Part shown: positions 25,963 through 33,279 of the stretch, one piece after another | Layout: each line of letters starts with the position of its first letter | Position numbering within the stretch: position 1 is the first letter of the stretch | NCBI GenBank assembly: GCA_020632655.1 | Contig: JACKFD010000008.1 | Location: 1-64,000 of the forward strand | Direction: 5' to 3' | Source: Spirochaetaceae bacterium | GTDB taxonomy: Bacteria; Myxococcota_A; UBA9160; UBA4427 | DNA length: 64,000 nucleotides | Program-made: the position numbers and the translations under genes | The notes under the pieces: generated by a model | The model's input: the letters and a program-made list of their open reading frames with translations, nothing else | Database searches by the model: none | What the model was told of the DNA's origin: nothing

Positions 25963-27162
25963 ATGACCACGCGCATCACGATCGACCGCAACGGCCCGAC
26001 CGCCCTCCCCGGCCTCGCCATGGCCCGCTCCGTCCGCGCGCTCGTGCGCGAGAACGCGGCGGACAACGAGCGGAGCCGCACGCTGAACAAGGCGACGGTC
26101 GAGGCGCTCTGGAAGTCGGGCTTGATGCAGTACCTGAACCCGCGCGAGGCGGGCGGCGCGGAGCCTTCCCTCTGCGAGATGCTCGAGATCTGGGAGGAGC
26201 TCGCCTGGCAGGACGGCTCGGTCGGCTGGATCGGCATCGCGAACCTGCCCTCGGCCGCCTTCGGTGCGGCCTACCTCCCGGACGCGGGCTTCGCGGAGGT
26301 CTTCGGGGCGCACGGCAACCGGGTCACGATGGGCGGGCAGTTCGCGCCGAACGGCCAGGGCGTGTGCGTCGAGGGCGGCTACCGCGTGACGGGGCGATGG
26401 AGCTTCGGCAGCGGCACGGGACATAGCGAGTACGTCGCCGCGGGCTTCCTGCCCTTCCGCGACGGCGCGCCGATCATGCTCCCGGACGGAATGCCAGACA
26501 TGCGCGTCGCGGTCGTCCCGCGCGAGGAGATCGTGTTCACGGACGGCTGGCACGTGACGGGCCTGCGCGGCACGGGCAGCTTCGACTACCAGCTCGACGA
26601 CGTCTTCGTCCCCGAGCATCGTACCTATCCCCTCTTCACCCGCGAGCCCCGCCGCGGTGGCCGCCTCTACGAGCTCGGCATCATGCCGATCACGGGCGGC
26701 GGCCACGGCGCCTGGGCGATGGGCGTCTCGCGCAGCGCCCTCGACGACGTGATGACCCTCGCCGAGACGAAGCAGCGCATGGGCGATCCGGCGACCCTCG
26801 CGCACAAGACGACCTTCCAGGCGGGTCTCGCGCATCACGAGGCGATGTGGCGGGCGGCGTGGTGCCTGCTGCTCGACACGAACGCGGCGGTCGCCGAACG
26901 CATGGACGCGGGGGAATCGCTCAGCCTCGAGATGCGCGCCGACATGCGCATGGCCGCGACCTATGCGACCCAGGCCAGCCGCGAGATCGTGCAGTGGGCG
27001 CATCTGGCCGCCGGCACGACGGCGATCCGCGACGGCAGCCGTCTCGAGCGCGCCTTCCGCGACATGTACACGGGCACGCAACACGCGTTCATCGGCGAGA
27101 AGACCTATCTCGACTCGGCGAACGTGATGCTCGGCCTGACGGATCAGCTACCGGGGCTCTGA
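25963..27162 (+). CDS. Acyl-CoA dehydrogenase-fold flavin monooxygenase (HsaA/HpaB-like)
   Basis: Protein of 399 residues with the acyl-CoA dehydrogenase fold in the form used by two-component flavin hydroxylases (HsaA, DszC and relatives). NKATVEALWKSGLMQYLNP and DGSVGWIGIANLPSAAFGA form the N-terminal helices, GRWSFGSGTGHSEYVAAGF the flavin-contact barrel, and GLRGTGSFDYQLDDVFVPEH the typical end of the beta domain. The catalytic Glu of true acyl-CoA dehydrogenases is not evident. It would need a flavin reductase, possibly the Ddn-like protein in the opposite operon or one elsewhere. ATG 25963 follows GAGGAAAG. Its 3' end overlaps the patatin gene by 19 bp. Confidence 0.87.
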   Translation: MTTRITIDRNGPTALPGLAMARSVRALVRENAADNERSRTLNKATVEALWKSGLMQYLNPREAGGAEPSLCEMLEIWEELAWQDGSVGWIGIANLPSAAFGAAYLPDAGFAEVFGAHGNRVTMGGQFAPNGQGVCVEGGYRVTGRWSFGSGTGHSEYVAAGFLPFRDGAPIMLPDGMPDMRVAVVPREEIVFTDGWHVTGLRGTGSFDYQLDDVFVPEHRTYPLFTREPRRGGRLYELGIMPITGGGHGAWAMGVSRSALDDVMTLAETKQRMGDPATLAHKTTFQAGLAHHEAMWRAAWCLLLDTNAAVAERMDAGESLSLEMRADMRMAATYATQASREIVQWAHLAAGTTAIRDGSRLERAFRDMYTGTQHAFIGEKTYLDSANVMLGLTDQLPGL

Positions 27163-28571
27163 TCCGCGGGCGCGGCCCCGTCCTCTCCGGCCTCCGCGTC
27201 CCAGGCCTCGGCCTCCCGCGCCAGGGACTCGAGCAGCAGCTCGAGCTCCGGGTCCGCGCGCAGCGCCGCGCGCGCCGCACGACGCAGCCGGTCGACGGCC
27301 TCGTCGTCGAGCCGGAAGCTCGTCGGCAGCTCGTTCAGGGCGTGGCGCTCCTGCGGACTCGCGGGCTTCGTGAAGTCGACCTCGATCAGGTGGAAGCCCA
27401 CGGGCTCGGGCCATCCCCAGGCCGCCTCCTGCCAGCTCTCGAAGGTCGAGCGCAGGAGCTCGATCGTCTCGATCGTGTAGCGGTTGATCTGGACCGTGGC
27501 CGTCTGGTCGATGATGTCGAAGAGCGCCGGCGCTTCGTCGAGCGCCTCCCAGGCGACCTCCGGCGCCGTCGCCGCGTTCACGAGCACGAAGACCATGTGT
27601 CGCAGGGCGCCGAGATCCTCACGCCGCGCGCTCCGCGGCGCCCGCGTGAGCAGCGTCCCCTCGAAGGGCCCCCGCACGCCGAGGTTGTCGGACACCCCGC
27701 CGTCGATCAGCCGGATGAAGCGCCGCTCGTCCGAGTCCGTGTACGAGGCCAGGTTCATCGCGTTCACGAAGGCGCGGCTGAAGGTGCGCCGCGACGCGAT
27801 CTCCTGCTGGATCCAGCTCGGCGGATCGAAGCCGCAATGCCCACCGAAGTTGCGCAGCGTGAGCGGCGACATCGGACCCGGCACCGCCGACGAGGCGGCC
27901 ACTGCCCGCGAGATCGGATAGCTGCCGAGGTCGGAGCAGAGGAAGTCGAATTGATCCTGGATGAAGGAGAAGGGCGCGCCCGTCGCGAGGTCGGTCGCGT
28001 TGATCTGGATGAGCGGCCCATCCCGCTCGGCGAGGTCCGCGAAGGTCGCGCCTTCGAAGAGGATGCGGTCGTAGTAGCGGGCGACGAGCTCGCTGCGCTC
28101 GAAGTAGGGCGAAGCGAGCAGGAACCAGTTCCAGGGCGCCAGCAGCTGCCAGATCAGGGCCCCCTGCACGTCACGCCGCAGGAAGCGCTCCTCGAAGTCG
28201 TCGAAGAGACCACGGCCGTGCAGGCCGAGATAGGCGGCGGTGAAGCTGCCGCCGGAGACGCCCGTCACGTGGTCGATCTCGTCGAAGAGCGTCGTGTCGC
28301 GCCCGTCGATCCGGATCGGTGTCGCCGCGAGCTCCTCGAGCACGCCGTACGCAAAGGACGCTGCACGCGTCCCGCCGCCGGAGAACGCCACGATCAGCAG
28401 CAGCTCGTTCGATCGCTCGGAAGACCAGCGCCGGCTCCCGCGATAGCCATGTACGTCGTCGACGTGCGTGATCGGCTCGTTGACCGGGAAGTAGGTGCGG
28501 CAGCCGGTCGCGAGCAGGAGCCCGGCGAGCAGCACGGCCGTCGATCGCGTGCGCCGACTCGCGCGCCTCAT
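27144..28571 (-). CDS. Patatin-like phospholipase lipoprotein
   Basis: Lipoprotein of 475 residues: signal TAVLLAGLLLATGC with the lipidated Cys at 24, then a patatin domain. The oxyanion loop is FSGGGTRAASFAYGVL, the nucleophile elbow GVSGGSF places the catalytic Ser at about 106, and DGGVSDNLGVRGPF gives the partner Asp. It would hydrolyse phospholipids or other esters in the periplasm or at the outer membrane. The ATG overlaps the stop of the MoaD-like gene (ATGA), so it is translationally coupled to the AOR-MoaD unit, an odd partner. The first ATG consistent with a lipoprotein signal was chosen; a longer open frame upstream is the MoaD gene in another frame. Confidence 0.92.
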   Translation of the reverse strand: MRRASRRTRSTAVLLAGLLLATGCRTYFPVNEPITHVDDVHGYRGSRRWSSERSNELLLIVAFSGGGTRAASFAYGVLEELAATPIRIDGRDTTLFDEIDHVTGVSGGSFTAAYLGLHGRGLFDDFEERFLRRDVQGALIWQLLAPWNWFLLASPYFERSELVARYYDRILFEGATFADLAERDGPLIQINATDLATGAPFSFIQDQFDFLCSDLGSYPISRAVAASSAVPGPMSPLTLRNFGGHCGFDPPSWIQQEIASRRTFSRAFVNAMNLASYTDSDERRFIRLIDGGVSDNLGVRGPFEGTLLTRAPRSARREDLGALRHMVFVLVNAATAPEVAWEALDEAPALFDIIDQTATVQINRYTIETIELLRSTFESWQEAAWGWPEPVGFHLIEVDFTKPASPQERHALNELPTSFRLDDEAVDRLRRAARAALRADPELELLLESLAREAEAWDAEAGEDGAAPADQSPGS

Positions 28572-28894
28572 CCGCCCGCCACCGGCCCGAGCAGATAGAC
28601 CTCGTCGCCGTCCGCGAGCACCGCGTCGAGATGCTCGTCGACCGGCGTGCGCCGCCCGTTCCACATCAGCGTGTGCCGCAGGTGCGGACTCGACTCGATC
28701 GCCTTCGAGAGCCCGAGACCGCGGCGATCCGCTTCCGCGATCAGCGTGCCGAGCGTCGCCCCCGCCGGCAGCCGGAGGCGCCGATCCTCGTCGAACCATC
28801 CCTCGCCCATCCGTCCCTTCAACACGACCCGCACCCGGATGCCGTCCCCGGATCGCCCCACGAGCCGATCCACGAGCCGTCGCCACACGTTCAT
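28568..28894 (-). CDS. MoaD/ThiS-family ubiquitin-like sulfur carrier
   Basis: Protein of 108 residues with a beta-grasp fold. VRVVLKGRMGEGWFDEDRRL opens the fold, LPAGATLGTLIAEADRRG is the typical helix, and it ends LADGDEVYLLGPVAGG with the C-terminal Gly-Gly needed for thiocarboxylate formation. The first ~20 residues are an extra amphipathic helix. It overlaps the AOR stop (ATGA) and the patatin start (ATGA). MoaD-like proteins next to AOR genes are known and are thought to serve tungsten/molybdopterin cofactor synthesis for that enzyme; here the coupling is as tight as possible. Confidence 0.88.
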   Translation of the reverse strand: MNVWRRLVDRLVGRSGDGIRVRVVLKGRMGEGWFDEDRRLRLPAGATLGTLIAEADRRGLGLSKAIESSPHLRHTLMWNGRRTPVDEHLDAVLADGDEVYLLGPVAGG

Positions 28895-30903
28895 CCCGCG
28901 ACGTAATCCCCGAGCAGCCCGTCGATCCCCAGCTCCCGCGCATGCCCCGCGGAGATCCGGCCGCTCTCCGGATCCCACTGCATCGCCTCGTAGTAGTCGC
29001 GCTTGAGCGCCGCGAGCGGCACACGCACCCCGCGCAGCGGTCCCGCCTCGAGCAGCCCGTCGCCCTCGCCGAGCATGCGCGGATGCGGCGCGAAGTCCGC
29101 GGGCGCGATCCCCTCCCGCAGGTTGAAGGCCGCCCGCAGGTTCTGGATCCGCTCGCCGCAGCGCAGCAGCTCCTTCGGGTCGAGGCCCCAGCCCGTGAGC
29201 GCATTCGTGAGGTCGAGCCAGGGCAGCCCCCCCGTCATGTTCGTGAAGAGACAGAGGCCGAGGCCGTTCATGACCTGATGGGCGTTGCTGAAATGCGCCT
29301 GGGTGCGGCCCTTGTTCTCGGTCGACTTCCAACCGATCTCGATCTCCGCTTCATCGATCGCGCCAGGGATCGGGAAGCCCGTGTTGAAGGTCTCGCGCCA
29401 GGAGCCCGTGCCCGTCGTGTGTCGGCCGGGGGTCGGGTCGGCGATGTAGCTCACGCCCATGAGCGACGTGAAGCGGGAGTCGTGATAGGCGGGCTCCTGA
29501 CCGTGCACGTGCACGGCGAAGCGCTCGCTGCCGCGGCCGACGTGCTCGGCCGCCCGCGCGAGACCATGGCGCAGCCACTCGCCGCAGCCCTCGGCCTCGC
29601 CCATCTTGATCGTGAGCGCGAGGGCGCCCTCGCCGTTGCCCCAGCGCATGTCGATCCCGTCGAGATCCGCGGGCGTGAGGATGCCCTCCTCGACCGCCTC
29701 GCAGACCCAGGCGATCGTGGCGCTCGAGCTGACCGCGTCGATCCCGTAGCGGTTGCAGGCGTCGTGGCAGGCGGTCACGACCTCGAGGTCGTCGTTCAGG
29801 ATCGCGGCGCCGAAGCCCGCGATCGTCTCGTAGTCGGGCCGACGCACGTCCGCCAGCCCGCGCCTCGGCACGGCCACGATCCCCTTGCAGGGCGCGGGAC
29901 AGTCGCCGCAGGAGAGCTTGCGCGTCACGTATTTCGCGACCTGGTCCCCGTCGAGCTTGATGCTCTTCGTCGCGAGCGGAAAGTCCCGCGAGCCCACGCC
30001 CTTCCAGTTCTTCACGGGGCCGTCGCCGTTCTCGATGCTGAGCGCGACGGCGCCGGTCGTACCGCGATCCGCCCAGAGCTGACGCATCGCCTTCTGCGGC
30101 GCCTCGACCTTGACCCCGAAGCGGGCCATCGCGCGGTAGACGAAGCCGAGCAGCGGCTTCGGCTTCGCCATCCAGACCATGAAGCGCGTGCGCCACGAGA
30201 GGTCGGCCTTGTACTGCTTCGTGACGCCCTGACAGAGCGCCTTGAAGCGCGCCGGGTCGGCGATCGGCACCTCGCCCGAGCCGTGCACGACGATCGCCTT
30301 CAGGTTCTTCGCGCCGTAGATCGCGCCGAAGCCCTGCCGGCCGAAGGCGTGGTAGCGATCGTTCATCACGCTCGCGATCCGCGACTGGCGCTCGCCCGCC
30401 GGACCGATCGCGCTCACGCCGACCTCGGACTGGCTGCCGTAGCGCGTGCGCAGCGCGTCGAAGACCGGCGGGATCTCCCGTCCCCAGAGCGGGCCGGCGG
30501 ACTCGAAGAGGACCTCGTCGTCCCGGATCACGAGCACGCAGGGCTCGGCCGCCCGCCCCGTCACGAGCAGCGCGTCGTAGCCCGCCCGCTTGAGCTGACT
30601 CGCGACCGATCCTCCCGAATTCGAGTCCGCCCAGGTCCCCGTGAGCGGCGACTTCGCGACGATCTGGATCCGCCCCGAGAAGGGCGTGCGCGCGCCGGTC
30701 AAGAGCCCCGCGACGATCGCGAAGCACGACTCCGGCGCGAGCGGATCCGCCCCGGGCGGGTAGTGCTTCCAGAGCAGCCAGGCGCCGAGACCGTAGCCGC
30801 CGAGGAATTGCCGATGGACCGACTCGTCGACGGTCTCGACGCGCGAGGTCGCGGTCGTGAGGTCGGCGACGAGCACCCTGCCATGGTGACCGAATCGCGA
30901 CAT
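28891..30903 (-). CDS. Aldehyde:ferredoxin oxidoreductase (tungsten, AOR family)
   Basis: AOR-family enzyme of 670 residues that oxidises aldehydes to acids (or the reverse) with ferredoxin, using a tungsten bis-pterin cofactor and one 4Fe-4S cluster. The cluster ligands fit C332-x2-C335-x3-C339 (SCGDCPAPCKG) plus C551 (NGLGLCLFTN). N-terminal RVLVADLTTATSRVE, QFLGGYGLGAWLL and IVAKSPLTGTWADSNSGG match AOR domain 1. It is about 50 residues longer than archaeal AOR. ATG 30903 follows AGGAGGGGCCC. It is coupled to MoaD and patatin genes and is divergent from the formate dehydrogenase operon (154 bp). No ferredoxin gene is adjacent, so the electron partner is unknown; the formate dehydrogenase might share reductant. 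Confidence 0.93.
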   Translation of the reverse strand: MSRFGHHGRVLVADLTTATSRVETVDESVHRQFLGGYGLGAWLLWKHYPPGADPLAPESCFAIVAGLLTGARTPFSGRIQIVAKSPLTGTWADSNSGGSVASQLKRAGYDALLVTGRAAEPCVLVIRDDEVLFESAGPLWGREIPPVFDALRTRYGSQSEVGVSAIGPAGERQSRIASVMNDRYHAFGRQGFGAIYGAKNLKAIVVHGSGEVPIADPARFKALCQGVTKQYKADLSWRTRFMVWMAKPKPLLGFVYRAMARFGVKVEAPQKAMRQLWADRGTTGAVALSIENGDGPVKNWKGVGSRDFPLATKSIKLDGDQVAKYVTRKLSCGDCPAPCKGIVAVPRRGLADVRRPDYETIAGFGAAILNDDLEVVTACHDACNRYGIDAVSSSATIAWVCEAVEEGILTPADLDGIDMRWGNGEGALALTIKMGEAEGCGEWLRHGLARAAEHVGRGSERFAVHVHGQEPAYHDSRFTSLMGVSYIADPTPGRHTTGTGSWRETFNTGFPIPGAIDEAEIEIGWKSTENKGRTQAHFSNAHQVMNGLGLCLFTNMTGGLPWLDLTNALTGWGLDPKELLRCGERIQNLRAAFNLREGIAPADFAPHPRMLGEGDGLLEAGPLRGVRVPLAALKRDYYEAMQWDPESGRISAGHARELGIDGLLGDYVAG

Positions 30904-31057
30904 GGGCCCCTCCTGGATCGCGGAACGCTAGCAGGCTCCGCGCCCTCGCCGGCCATGCGGAAGCCAGCGAAGCGCCCGCCCCGCACCGCCCGCGCGCGCG
31001 GAGGCCCGCCCGATCGGTGGTATCCTGCCGCGCACGACATCCACGGCGTGGTCCTCG

Positions 31058-31600
31058 ATGGAAGCAGGCGAAGAGCGAGCACAGGGCGCGCGATCTCGGG
31101 ATCCCGAAAGGGAAGGCCCGCGACCGGCTGCGGATCCGGCGCAGGTCGCGGCAATCTGTCGCGAGCACGACGATCGTCCGGATGCGCTGATCGAGATCCT
31201 GCACGCGATCCAGACCCGCTTCGGCTTCGTCCCCGAGACCGCCGTCCCCGCGATCGCCGACTCGCTCAACCTCACGCGCGCCGACGTGCACGGTGTGCTC
31301 ACCTACTACTCGGACTTCCGACGTGAGCCCCCCGGACGACACGTGCTGCGCCTGTGTCGGGCCGAGGCCTGCCAGGCCCGGGGCGCCGAGCGGCTGGCGG
31401 CGCACCTCACGACGCGCCTCGGGATCGACTTCGGCGCGACGACGGCCGACGGCGCCCTCCGTCTCGAGACGGTCTATTGCCTGGGCAACTGCGCCCTCGG
31501 TCCGAACGCGCTGGTCGACGGCGAGCGTCTGCAGGGTCGGCTCGACGAGGCGCGCCTCGATCGGCTCGTCGACGCGCTCTGCGAAGGAGCGGACTCGTGA
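31058..31600 (+). CDS. fdsG: NAD-dependent formate dehydrogenase gamma subunit (NuoE-like)
   Basis: Subunit of 180 residues carrying the thioredoxin-like [2Fe-2S] site C100-x4-C105 and C141-x3-C145 (LCRAEAC and YCLGNC), as in NuoE and FdsG. The helical N-terminal part contains DALIEILHAIQTRFGFVP and DVHGVLTYYSDF, both family landmarks. It passes electrons within the soluble molybdenum formate dehydrogenase. It starts the operon fdsG-fdsB-fdsA-fdhD-fdsD, and its stop overlaps the fdsB start as GTGA. The first ~25 residues are polar and poorly conserved and there is no strong ribosome site at ATG 31058, so the real start could be a little downstream. Confidence 0.93.
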   Translation: MEAGEERAQGARSRDPEREGPRPAADPAQVAAICREHDDRPDALIEILHAIQTRFGFVPETAVPAIADSLNLTRADVHGVLTYYSDFRREPPGRHVLRLCRAEACQARGAERLAAHLTTRLGIDFGATTADGALRLETVYCLGNCALGPNALVDGERLQGRLDEARLDRLVDALCEGADS

Positions 31601-33279
31601 GCGCGGGCGGTCGTCGCGTCGAGGTACCCGGCGACAGCGCCGGCAGTCTTCGCGTCTACGTACCCGGAGACAGCGCGGGCAGTATTCGCGTCTACGTACC
31701 CGGAGACAGCGCGGCGTGCTCCGTCGGCGCCGACGAGACCGCCCGGGCGATCGTCCGCGAGGCCGCGGCGCGCGGCACCTCGATCGAGCTCGTGCGCAAC
31801 GGCTCCCGCGGCCTGCTCTGGCTCGAGCCCCTCGTCGAGGTCGAGCGCGAGGGCCTGCGGCGGGCCTTCGGTCCGGTCGACGCCGACGCCGTCCCGGGCC
31901 TCTTCGACGCGGGCTGGCTCGAGCCGGGCGCGGCGCCGGACCATCCCCTCGCCCAGGGCCCGACGGATGCGATTCCGTGGCTCGCGAGCCAGGAGCGCGT
32001 GCTCTTCGCGCGGTGCGGCGTCGTCGACCCGCTCTGCCTCGACGACTACCGCCGCCACGGCGGTCTCGTCGGTCTCGAACGTGCCCTGCGTGCGAAGCCC
32101 GCCGAGATCGTCGACGAGATCAAGGCGTCGGGCCTGCGCGGTCGCGGCGGCGCCGGATTCCCGGCCGGGCTCAAGTGGGAGACCGTTGCCGCCGCCGCGG
32201 GCGACGAGAAATTCGTCTGCTGCAACGCCGACGAGGGCGACAGCGGCACCTTCGCCGATCGCCTGCTGATGGAGGGCGACCCCTTCTCGATCCTCGAGGG
32301 CATGGCGATCGCCGGCCTCGCCGTCGGCGCGACCCGCGGCTTCATCTATCTGCGATCGGAGTACCCCCACGCGATCCGCGTCGTGCGTCGTGCGATCGAC
32401 GTCGCGCGCGAAGCCGGCTGGCTCGGGCGGGACGTGCTCGGCTCCGGTCGCGCCTTCGACGTCACGCTGCGGGTCGGCGCGGGGGCCTACGTCTGCGGTG
32501 AAGAGACGGCGATGCTCGAGAGCCTCGAGGGACGCCGGGGCATCGTGCGCGCGAAGCCACCGCTGCCGGCGCACGCGGGCCTCTTCGGGCGACCGACCCT
32601 CGTGCACAACGTGCTGACGCTCGCCGCCGCGCCCTTCGTGCTCGCGCAGGGCAGCGCAGCCCATCACGCCTATGGCTGCGGGCGCTCCCGCGGCACCCAG
32701 CCCTTCCAGCTCGCGGGCAACGTGCTGCGCGGCGGGCTCGTCGAGCGCGGCTTCGGCGTCACCCTGCGCGAGCTCGTCGAGGGCTACGGCGGCGGCACGG
32801 CGAGCGGACGGCCCGTGCGCGCGATCCAGATCGGGGGTCCGCTCGGCGCCTACCACGATGTCGGCGATCTCGACATCGAGATGGACTACGAGCGCCTCGT
32901 CGAGGCCGGGGGGCTGCTCGGCCACGGCGGCATCGTCGTCTTCGACGACACGGTCGATCTTGCCGAGCAGGCGCGCTTCGCGATGGCCTTCTGCGCCCAC
33001 GAGTCCTGCGGCAAGTGCACGCCGTGCCGGGTCGGCGCCGTACGCGGCGTCGAGGTCCTCGATCGGATCCGCGCAGGCGAGGATCGCGAAGCGAATCGGG
33101 CACTGCTCGAGTCGCTCTGCGGGACGATGCGCGACGCGTCGCTCTGTGCGATGGGCGGGCTCACGCCGAATCCCGTGCTGAGCGCGCTCGCGCGCTTTCC
33201 CGAGGACTTCGAAGGGTCCCCACGCGCGGGCCGGGGATCGGCGGCGGCGATGGCCGGGCGCCAGGAGGACGAGAGATGA
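31597..33279 (+). CDS. fdsB: NAD-dependent formate dehydrogenase beta subunit (NuoF-like)
   Basis: Flavoprotein of 560 residues that transfers electrons to NAD+. The GLRGRGGAGFP loop (179-189) binds NAD(H), CNADEGDSGTF (209-219) and GAGAYVCGEETAMLESLEG (~294-312) the FMN, and HESCGKCTPCRVG with a later Cys the 4Fe-4S cluster. As in other FdsB proteins there is an N-terminal thioredoxin-like part, which opens RVYVPGDSAACSVGADETA. Here that opening strand has been triplicated by a 36-bp tandem repeat (31615-31722), giving about 24 extra residues. The start is GTG 31597, overlapping the fdsG stop; the stop overlaps the fdsA start (ATGA). Confidence 0.95.
   Translation: MSAGGRRVEVPGDSAGSLRVYVPGDSAGSIRVYVPGDSAACSVGADETARAIVREAAARGTSIELVRNGSRGLLWLEPLVEVEREGLRRAFGPVDADAVPGLFDAGWLEPGAAPDHPLAQGPTDAIPWLASQERVLFARCGVVDPLCLDDYRRHGGLVGLERALRAKPAEIVDEIKASGLRGRGGAGFPAGLKWETVAAAAGDEKFVCCNADEGDSGTFADRLLMEGDPFSILEGMAIAGLAVGATRGFIYLRSEYPHAIRVVRRAIDVAREAGWLGRDVLGSGRAFDVTLRVGAGAYVCGEETAMLESLEGRRGIVRAKPPLPAHAGLFGRPTLVHNVLTLAAAPFVLAQGSAAHHAYGCGRSRGTQPFQLAGNVLRGGLVERGFGVTLRELVEGYGGGTASGRPVRAIQIGGPLGAYHDVGDLDIEMDYERLVEAGGLLGHGGIVVFDDTVDLAEQARFAMAFCAHESCGKCTPCRVGAVRGVEVLDRIRAGEDREANRALLESLCGTMRDASLCAMGGLTPNPVLSALARFPEDFEGSPRAGRGSAAAMAGRQEDER
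31615..31722 (+). repeat. Three tandem 36-bp repeats in the fdsB N terminus
   Basis: Units at 31615-31650, 31651-31686 and 31687-31722 encode RVEVPGDSAGSL, RVYVPGDSAGSI and RVYVPGDSAACS. The third is the ancestral-looking family N terminus. Units one and two are nearly identical at the nucleotide level, including silent sites, so the expansion is recent. Confidence 0.9.
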
